DNA of 14,438 nucleotides. It comes from an uncultured Collinsella sp. GTDB taxonomy: Bacteria; Actinomycetota; Coriobacteriia; Coriobacteriales; Coriobacteriaceae. The stretch spans positions 1 to 14,438 of the forward strand of contig CABRZC010000049.1 in the NCBI GenBank assembly GCA_902475375.1, in the 5' to 3' direction. The stretch's first letter is position 1, and each line of letters begins with the position of its first letter. Made by a program: the position numbers and the translations under genes. Below, one piece after another: positions 1-3,931 of the stretch. Under the pieces are notes generated by a model that worked only from the letters and a program-made list of their open reading frames with translations, did not search any database and was not told the DNA's origin.

Positions 1-7
1 AATATAG

Positions 8-25
8 ATACCGACGGTATGTAAT
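8..25. promoter_or_regulatory. Candidate TetR-family operator, copy 1
   Basis: The inverted repeat ATACC-GAC-GGTAT lies at 8-20 and continues into GTAAT. Short palindromes of this form, with ATAC and GTAT half-sites, are typical of TetR-family operators (family knowledge). The core ATACNNACGGTRTGYA at 8-23 recurs at 73-88 and at 3143-3158. Whether this copy serves the MFS gene or a gene to the left of the window cannot be decided, because a terminator at 36-57 lies between it and the MFS gene. Confidence 0.5.
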
Positions 26-35
26 AGATTTGAGA

Positions 36-57
36 GGGCGGCTCCGGCTGCCCTTTT
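36..57 (+). terminator. Rho-independent terminator of an upstream gene
   Basis: The stem GGGCGGC (36-42) pairs with GCTGCCC (47-53), including one G-U pair, around the loop TCCG. Four T residues (54-57) follow at once. It would end a plus-strand transcript entering from the left of the window. Stop codons in that leading sequence (22-24, 25-27, 31-33) fit a gene ending just before it. The MFS promoter must therefore lie downstream of about position 57. Confidence 0.6.
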
Positions 58-68
58 CAAGTCATTAA

Positions 69-89
69 ATACATACTAACGGTATGTAT
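69..89. promoter_or_regulatory. Candidate TetR-family operator, copy 2, at the MFS start
   Basis: ATACATAC (69-76) and GTATGTAT (82-89) are perfect 8-bp inverted arms around TAACG. The site ends 12 nt before the MFS start codon at 102, so a bound repressor would block the promoter or early elongation. It shares the core ATACNNACGGTRTGYA with the site at 8-23 and with one before the TetR gene at 3210. No convincing -35/-10 pair could be assigned in the AT-rich stretch 54-90. Confidence 0.6.
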
Positions 90-101
90 AGGGGTAGGCT
101 T

Positions 102-1364
102 ATGGCTGGAATGCGGAGGAGTAGCGTCTCCTTGACGCAAAAAACAGTGCGATCTATCAGGCTATTTGGCCTTCTTGTTGCACAGCTGTGTGCGTATTCG
201 ATGCTGTCGGCACTGTGCTTTGCGTGTCCGCTTTACTTGTTCGATTGCAGCGGCTCGTCAACGTTATATGGCGCCGTCGCGGCGATGGCGTTCATACCGG
301 GCGTGCTCGCGACTCCGGCTGGCGGAATCTTGGCGGATCGGGGAAGACATCGCAGGGTTCTTGTGGTACTCGGCATTGTTTTGATGGCTGCATCACTGTT
401 GTTTATCCCCATGAAGCGTTCGCTGCCTCTTGCGGTTGTCGTGGCAGCAATGCTTTGCGTCCAATATGGCATCCAATCGCTGCTGAAACCGATGCTTCAA
501 ATTGAGACGGTGCGCATGGCGGGTGAAGAGAAGGTTGAGCGGGCCACTGCATTGGTTTCACAGATGACCATGGCGAGCAATATCTTGGGGCCTGTAGTCG
601 GGACGGCAGTCTATGGGTGCTTTGGTATCGATACTCTATGCGAAACCGCGGCGTTGACGTTTACGATTTCAGCCCTGCTGTTCGGGGGCGCACTCAAGCA
701 AAATGCCTCATCTGAAACGATGGGAGACGGCGCGACTCGTACGACATGTCAAAACGATTTTCGGGAATCGATTCGGTATCTGTTGCAAAATGCATCATTG
801 GTTGCTGTGATTTTGCTTGCGGCAGTTTTGAACCTTGCGTTGGTTGGGCTAACGATTGGCGCTCCCGTTATTGTTGCAAAGCATCTCGGAATGCAGCCAT
901 CCTTTGTTGGGATTATTGAGGTGGCTATGGGCTTAGGTGGTCTTGTCGGCAGTGGTTTGGTCGGTATTTGGCCGCATCGTTTTTCTTTCAAGGGCATATG
1001 TCGATATGTTGCGATGATCTGTTTTGGAGTCGTACCGATTATTGTCATGCTACTGAGCGGTCCTGATGAATTGTCGTTTGCCGCGCTTGCGGCCGGCTCG
1101 GCATGGGTCATGGCGTGGGCAAGCATTACATCGGTCGAAATCGTTTCATTTGTTCAGCGGTCAGCGCCAAAGGAATTCTGCGGAAAAGTGCTGGCACTCG
1201 TTTATATGACGCTTTCCTGTGCAACGCCTATTGGCCAATTGGTTTACGGGCTCGCATATGATCGATGGGCACCGGCGATTGTATTCGCAGGCATGTTGGC
1301 GGTGCTGACGTTGACGACGGTGCTGTTTTATCGGCTGAAAAGTCGCTTGTGGCGATTGTCTTAA
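102..1364 (+). CDS. MFS family transporter, probable drug/compound efflux
   Basis: This is a 420-residue polytopic inner-membrane protein of the major facilitator superfamily, expected to export small molecules by proton antiport. By eye it has about 12 hydrophobic segments in two halves, joined by a polar loop near residues 195-230. The family's motif A is visible between helices 2 and 3 as GGILADRGRHRR (residues 74-85). An ATG at 84 is in frame but lies inside the operator. The ATG at 102 is preferred because AGGGG (90-94) sits 7 nt upstream of it. The two TetR-type operators just upstream suggest substrate-inducible expression, as for many efflux pumps (inference). The gene looks noticeably less GC-rich than the genes downstream, which may mean acquisition by transfer. 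The substrate cannot be told from the sequence. Confidence 0.88.
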   Translation: MAGMRRSSVSLTQKTVRSIRLFGLLVAQLCAYSMLSALCFACPLYLFDCSGSSTLYGAVAAMAFIPGVLATPAGGILADRGRHRRVLVVLGIVLMAASLLFIPMKRSLPLAVVVAAMLCVQYGIQSLLKPMLQIETVRMAGEEKVERATALVSQMTMASNILGPVVGTAVYGCFGIDTLCETAALTFTISALLFGGALKQNASSETMGDGATRTTCQNDFRESIRYLLQNASLVAVILLAAVLNLALVGLTIGAPVIVAKHLGMQPSFVGIIEVAMGLGGLVGSGLVGIWPHRFSFKGICRYVAMICFGVVPIIVMLLSGPDELSFAALAAGSAWVMAWASITSVEIVSFVQRSAPKEFCGKVLALVYMTLSCATPIGQLVYGLAYDRWAPAIVFAGMLAVLTLTTVLFYRLKSRLWRLS

Positions 1365-1427
1365 CGCGCTGGGGCACCGTGAATTTGTGGAGGCAGTGGT
1401 ACGCCGCTCCGGGACGGCATTGTTTGG

Positions 1428-1477
1428 GCATGCCTCTCCTTCGTCTACAATATCGTGCAGACGAAGGAGAGGCATGC
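1428..1477. repeat. Perfect 19-bp inverted repeat spanning the HAD promoter and RBS
   Basis: GCATGCCTCTCCTTCGTCT (1428-1446) is the exact reverse complement of 1459-1477, with a 12-nt spacer (1447-1458). The right arm contains the ribosome-binding site AGGAGAGG (1465-1472) of the HAD gene, and an ATG at 1474-1476. No T-run follows, so it is not a standard terminator. In RNA reading through from the MFS gene the whole stem would form and hide the ribosome-binding site. At the DNA level it could also be a large operator. Confidence 0.9.
1446..1451 (+). promoter_or_regulatory. Candidate -10 box of the HAD gene in the palindrome loop
   Basis: TACAAT matches the -10 consensus at five of six bases and overlaps the start of the palindrome spacer. 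A weak -35 (TTTGGG, 1423-1428) lies 17 bp upstream. Transcription would start near 1458, at the beginning of the right arm, so this transcript would lack the left arm and leave the ribosome-binding site open. Confidence 0.4.
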
Positions 1478-1479
1478 AC

Positions 1480-2337
1480 ATGATCAAGATGTTTGCGAGC
1501 GACTTAGACGGAACGCTGCTGAACGCCCTGCACAAGGCGGACGGAACCATTCGCCACGCCATTCGCGAGCTGACCGAGGCTGGCCTGCATGTGGTTCCCG
1601 CGACCGGGCGCTCGACGTTGCCAATCGGCGAGCATGGCTTTACGGGGCTGGCGCTCGATGCCTGCTGCTCTAACGGCTCCATCGTGCGCGACAGCCATGG
1701 CGAGGTGCTCAAGACCTGGACCATCGACCCGCAGATCACCGAGGAACTGCTCAAGGCGTTCCCGGACATTTGCTTTGATTGCTCCACGCCCGATGGCATG
1801 TTCTCGAGCGGCTCGTTCGAGATGCATCAGGCGGGCTTTAAAAAGGACAGCCCTATCAAGCGTATCGTGATGCGTGGCATGCGTGCACGTGGCGGGTATC
1901 ACGAGGAGCAATATTTCGACCAGTCGATCGGTGACATCCTGCGCCACGATGTGTGCAAGATCAACTGCCGCGTGACCTCGCCCGAGCTGGAGCGTGACCT
2001 TAAAGCATATTTGGCCGAGCGATCGGACCGCGTGGTCAACGCGCCGTTCGATCCGGTGATGTTCGAGATCACGGACGTGGCGTGCAACAAGGGCGAGAGC
2101 GTGGCCTGGCTGGCGGGCTACTACGGTATTGCCGAGGATGAGGTCGCGGTCTACGGCGACGGCGGCAACGATATCGCCATGCTCAATCGTTTTCGTCACA
2201 GCTACGCGACCAAAAACGCAAGCGATGCAGCCAAGGCCGCCGCGAGCGCGACTATCGGCAGTTGCATGGTCCACGCCGTTCCCAAACACATGCTCGCCAC
2301 CATGCACAAGCAAAACTCCCGCACCGTCATCGAATAA
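1480..2337 (+). CDS. Cof-type HAD-superfamily (HAD-IIB) phosphatase
   Basis: This is a 285-residue cytoplasmic hydrolase that should dephosphorylate small phosphorylated metabolites such as sugar phosphates using Mg2+. All HAD motifs are present: motif I DLDGTLL (D8 nucleophile, D10), motif II ATGRS with T42, motif III K204 in CNKGES, and motif IV GDGGND (226-231, with D227 and D231). The cap between motifs II and III (about residues 85-190) is the C2/Cof type, and the length is normal for the family. The frame is open back to 1387, but that upstream part runs through the inverted repeat. The ATG at 1480, 7 nt after AGGAGAGG, is the best start; the ATG at 1474 is only about 1 nt from the end of that ribosome-binding site. 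The substrate is unknown. The gene appears to be transcribed alone. Confidence 0.9.
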   Translation: MIKMFASDLDGTLLNALHKADGTIRHAIRELTEAGLHVVPATGRSTLPIGEHGFTGLALDACCSNGSIVRDSHGEVLKTWTIDPQITEELLKAFPDICFDCSTPDGMFSSGSFEMHQAGFKKDSPIKRIVMRGMRARGGYHEEQYFDQSIGDILRHDVCKINCRVTSPELERDLKAYLAERSDRVVNAPFDPVMFEITDVACNKGESVAWLAGYYGIAEDEVAVYGDGGNDIAMLNRFRHSYATKNASDAAKAAASATIGSCMVHAVPKHMLATMHKQNSRTVIE

Positions 2338-2366
2338 TGTGACAAAGGGACAGCCCCTCTGTCACA
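2338..2366. repeat. REP-like palindrome, copy A
   Basis: TGTGACA (2338-2344) pairs with TGTCACA (2360-2366), and an inner AGGG/CCCT stem closes a small loop. It begins directly after the HAD stop codon. The same layout (TGTGACAAAG, then GCCCCT, then GTCACA) recurs at 3086-3120, and a relative lies at 2644-2688. It has no T-tract but could still protect the 3' end of the HAD mRNA. Confidence 0.75.
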
Positions 2367-2420
2367 TGGGAGATGCCGGCTTTTGGCGTATAGGACTGTC
2401 TCGCTTTCGCCACCAACAAA

Positions 2421-2619
2421 TTTCGAGTTATTCGGCCTGTCGGAGGTCGTTAAATGGCTAAAGATGCCCTCTCGGGAACATTCATACCTCTAATGGTGTT
2501 TGATTCGGTGTCGTAAGTGCGCAAATGGGCATGTATGCGCTCAAATAAGGACAAAAACCCTCAGATAATCCCGGCGGTGCATTTATACAGAACTAGCAGC
2601 GTGGCCGAATAACTCGAAA
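2421..2619. mobile_element. 199-bp segment bounded by 17-bp inverted repeats, MITE-like
   Basis: TTTCGAGTTATTCGGCC (2421-2437) is repeated exactly in inverted orientation at 2603-2619. The 165 bp between hold a 20-codon ORF with a good ribosome-binding site, followed in the same frame by 31 open codons that end in a TAA inside the right repeat. No transposase is present and no clear target-site duplication is seen (only AA on both sides), so mobility is an inference. It could instead be a structured RNA element or the remnant of a longer gene. Confidence 0.45.
2454..2516 (+). CDS. Possible 20-residue small peptide inside the inverted-repeat segment
   Basis: ATG at 2454 follows GGAGG (2442-2446) with a 7-nt spacer, an excellent ribosome-binding site, and TAA directly precedes the ATG in frame. 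The peptide begins MAKDALSGTF, ends FDSVS, and has a mildly hydrophobic centre. It resembles no family I know. After the TAA at 2514 the frame stays open for 31 codons, so this may be the first part of a broken small gene. No clear promoter was found. It is listed because of the ribosome-binding site, not because of any homology. Confidence 0.3.
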   Translation: MAKDALSGTFIPLMVFDSVS

Positions 2620-2643
2620 AATGTAGGTGGCAGTTCGGCGACA

Positions 2644-2688
2644 AGCTCGGGTACGGCAAAGGAACTGTTCCTTCGCCGTACCCGAGCT
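2644..2688. repeat. 45-bp near-perfect palindrome, REP-like
   Basis: Arms of 22 bp (2644-2665 and 2667-2688) match at 21 positions around the central T2666; the only mismatch is A2658 opposite C2674. The centre GGCAAAGGAACTGTTCCTT resembles the CAAAGG-and-complement core of the palindromes at 2338 and 3086. A stable hairpin would form in RNA from either strand. It lies 27 bp upstream of the putative toxin promoter. Confidence 0.8.
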
Positions 2689-2714
2689 CCGATCTTCTGA
2701 AATACGAACAAACA

Positions 2715-2744
2715 TTCGCATACCTAACTGCGCTTTGATAGAAT
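2715..2744 (+). promoter_or_regulatory. Candidate promoter of the putative toxin gene
   Basis: TTCGCA (2715-2720, four of six to TTGACA) and TAGAAT (2739-2744, five of six to TATAAT) are 18 bp apart. The start would be near 2751, giving a 5' leader of about 58 nt that contains the hairpin hiding the toxin's ribosome-binding site. The call is tentative because the -35 is weak. Confidence 0.4.
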
Positions 2745-2773
2745 TGATACTGTTGACGGCAGTTCCATGTGCC

Positions 2774-2808
2774 GGGCAACGCCCTCCATCTGATGGGAGG
2801 TGATGCCC
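2774..2808 (+). promoter_or_regulatory. Leader hairpin sequestering the toxin ribosome-binding site
   Basis: In the RNA, GGGCA (2774-2778) can pair with TGCCC (2804-2808), and CCTCC (2783-2787) with the ribosome-binding site GGAGG (2796-2800). The structure ends one base before the ATG at 2809. A competing small hairpin GGGC-AAC-GCCC (2774-2784) would free the ribosome-binding site, so the leader could switch between two states. Hidden ribosome-binding sites of this kind are a hallmark of type I toxin mRNAs (family knowledge). Confidence 0.55.
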
Positions 2809-2934
2809 ATGACCGATCTGATTGATTTTGTGAGACTTCTGACCGCTTTGGTCTCGTTCTTCACAGCGCTCGTCGGGCTTTCCGAGGCACTCAAGCAACG
2901 TTCGAAGCAACGTAAAAGGGGTCGCCGCCGCTAA
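2809..2934 (+). CDS. Putative type I toxin, 41-residue membrane peptide
   Basis: The 41-codon ORF starts at an ATG 8 nt after GGGAGG (2795-2800). The peptide has a short N-terminus (MTDLIDF), a hydrophobic stretch LLTALVSFFTALVGL (residues 10-24) able to form a membrane or amphipathic helix, and a strongly basic tail in which most of residues 29-41 are Lys or Arg. This is the build of pore-forming type I toxins such as Fst, Ldr or the holin-like toxins, but I recognise no specific family by sequence. An in-frame ATG at 2803 is too close to the ribosome-binding site. Support comes from context: hidden ribosome-binding site, its own promoter, and a convergent antisense RNA overlapping its 3' end. 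An alternative is a small membrane or phage-derived peptide without an antitoxin. Confidence 0.6.
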   Translation: MTDLIDFVRLLTALVSFFTALVGLSEALKQRSKQRKRGRRR

Positions 2935-2996
2935 GGCGTTGACCCCTTAATCCAAGCAACGGCGCTGCCCAGCTTTCCAGAACTTGGGCTGCCGTC
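2912..2996 (-). ncRNA. Putative antisense antitoxin RNA, about 85 nt
   Basis: A minus-strand promoter at 3003-3031 should start transcription near 2996, and a minus-strand hairpin with a T-run ends it near 2912. The RNA would hold a 5' hairpin (2960-2963 with 2991-2994, and 2967-2971 with 2985-2989), a single-stranded link (2949-2959), and the terminator stem. It is fully complementary to the last seven or so toxin codons and to the toxin mRNA's 3' region. This convergent, 3'-overlapping layout is that of txpA/RatA and bsrG/SR4 type modules (family knowledge). No ORF is apparent in it. Its existence as an RNA is inferred. Confidence 0.5.
2914..2948 (-). terminator. Terminator of the antisense RNA, overlapping the toxin stop
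   Basis: Read on the minus strand, AAGGGGTC (2948-2941) pairs with GACCCCTT (2923-2916), with further pairing of GCC (2937-2935) to GGC (2929-2927) around a 5-nt loop. The final T residues form a run of four (2917-2914). On the plus strand the same stem is followed only by TTAA, so it would act weakly, if at all, on the toxin mRNA. Confidence 0.6.
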
Positions 2997-3002
2997 GACA
3001 CT

Positions 3003-3031
3003 ATTCTACCCACGAATGACATTTTGGACAA
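3003..3031 (-). promoter_or_regulatory. Promoter of the putative antitoxin RNA
   Basis: On the minus strand TTGTCC (3031-3026, four of six) and TAGAAT (3008-3003, five of six) are separated by exactly 17 bp. No ORF of note starts downstream on this strand, so a promoter here makes most sense for a non-coding RNA facing the toxin gene. Confidence 0.5.
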
Positions 3032-3085
3032 TCGGTAATGCCGCTCTAAAAGCCTGGCACAACCGGCACAACCTAGGCGGTCGCT

Positions 3086-3120
3086 GGATGTGACAAAGAG
3101 GCTGCCCCTTCGTCACATCC
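3086..3120. repeat. REP-like palindrome, copy B
   Basis: GGATGTGACAAAG (3086-3098) pairs with CTTCGTCACATCC (3108-3120) at 12 of 13 positions; A3095 opposite C3111 is the mismatch. The loop contains GGCTGCC. It shares TGTGACAAAG and GCCCCT with the palindrome at 2338-2366, so the two copies bracket the intergenic region that carries the toxin module. No T-tract follows. Confidence 0.75.
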
Positions 3121-3141
3121 TAAATATTGCCTTTACGTGTT

Positions 3142-3160
3142 GATACACACGGTGTGCAAT
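3142..3160. promoter_or_regulatory. Candidate TetR operator before the regulator-dehydratase operon
   Basis: CACAC-G-GTGTG (3146-3156) is a perfect inverted repeat within GATACACACGGTGTGCAAT. That 19-mer matches 15 of 19 bases of the site at 7-25. The site lies about 50 bp before the TetR start, where an autorepressor operator is usually found. A -35-like TTGATA (3140-3145) overlaps it, but no well-spaced -10 could be assigned with confidence. Confidence 0.55.
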
Positions 3161-3188
3161 AATACTCGCACTGTGCAATAGCGCACAG
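3153..3188. repeat. Direct and inverted repeats in the TetR leader
   Basis: TGTGCAATA occurs at 3153-3161 and again at 3172-3180, 19 bp apart, close to two helical turns. The second copy is part of an inverted repeat, CTGTGC (3171-3176) with GCACAG (3183-3188). This may be a second regulator-binding half-site, or a small RNA hairpin just before the ribosome-binding site. Confidence 0.4.
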
Positions 3189-3209
3189 ACTGAGTAACAA
3201 GGAGGACGC

Positions 3210-3920
3210 TTGTCCCAGCTCGAAAAATGCGACCGCCGGTCCCTTCGCTCGCAGCGTGCCCTTCGCCAGGCACTTGCCAGCGAGCTTGCCGAAAGCGGCG
3301 ACCTTTCGCGCATTAATGTCGCGTCGCTCACCGAGCGCGCTGGCCTTACGCGCCGCACGTTCTATTCGCACTACCGCGATATCCCCGACTTTATCAATCA
3401 AATCGAGGACGGCTTGCTGGCCGAGATCCGTGAGCGCATTGAGCTCATCACCGCAGCTCAGCTGCCCGATCTCTATCACAACATCGATGAGCTCGAGCCG
3501 GCACCCGGTTCGGTTGAGTTGCTGCGCTACCTTGCGGCCAACCGCGATTTAATCGGATCGCTGCTGGGCCCGGGCGGCGACCCCGCCTTTATTAAAAAGA
3601 TCATCGATACCGCACGCGAGGCCGTGGTGCCGCGTGCACAGACGGGCATTTTGGGCCTGGCGCTGGGCACGTTCTTTGACTACTACGTTACCTACGTCGT
3701 GAGCGCCGAGGTCGGCATGATTCAGCGCTGGTTTGAGCGCGGGCTCACCGAATCGCCCGAGGCCATGGCGCGCATTATGACGGTGCTCGCTTTTGTGCGC
3801 CCTGGTGATCTGTATGGCCAACCCATCGATATCAACGTGCCGGAATACGGCATGAAGCTATTGAACCTGCAGCTCGAGGACGCGGTCGACACCACCGCAA
3901 CCGTCGAGTCCAACAACTAA
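3210..3920 (+). CDS. TetR/AcrR-family transcriptional regulator
   Basis: This is a 236-residue DNA-binding regulator. The N-terminal helix-turn-helix covers about residues 34-58, with the recognition segment LTRRTFYSHY (46-55) typical of TetR proteins of the TetR_C_7/C_8 type. The rest forms the ligand-binding and dimerisation domain, which is too divergent to name a ligand. TTG at 3210 is the start used; AAGGAGG (3199-3205) lies 4 nt upstream, which is close, and no ATG is available nearby in frame. The stop is 11 nt before the next gene, so the two almost certainly form one operon. An operator-like palindrome at 3142-3160 suggests autoregulation. A target could be the downstream gene and possibly the MFS gene at 102, which carries similar sites. 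Confidence 0.85.
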   Translation: MSQLEKCDRRSLRSQRALRQALASELAESGDLSRINVASLTERAGLTRRTFYSHYRDIPDFINQIEDGLLAEIRERIELITAAQLPDLYHNIDELEPAPGSVELLRYLAANRDLIGSLLGPGGDPAFIKKIIDTAREAVVPRAQTGILGLALGTFFDYYVTYVVSAEVGMIQRWFERGLTESPEAMARIMTVLAFVRPGDLYGQPIDINVPEYGMKLLNLQLEDAVDTTATVESNN

Positions 3921-3931
3921 GAGGAGAGACA

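Noticed and set aside
84..101. Upstream ATG for the MFS gene
   Set aside because: It lies inside the operator palindrome with no ribosome-binding site; the ATG at 102 has AGGGG at 7 nt.
1403..1425. GCCG/CGGC hairpin followed by ATTGTTT as a terminator of the MFS gene
   Set aside because: The stem is only 4 bp with an 8-nt loop and a broken T-run, too weak to call.
1387..1479. Longer N-terminus of the HAD protein from 1387
   Set aside because: It would translate through both arms of the inverted repeat, and the family begins right at the DLDGT motif near residue 8 of the shorter form.
1504..2313. Minus-strand frame opposite the HAD phosphatase
   Set aside because: The plus strand carries all four HAD motifs; the minus translation shows no domain.
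2338..3120. Repeats as a CRISPR array
   Set aside because: The palindromes are few, of different length and unevenly spaced, with no regular spacers.
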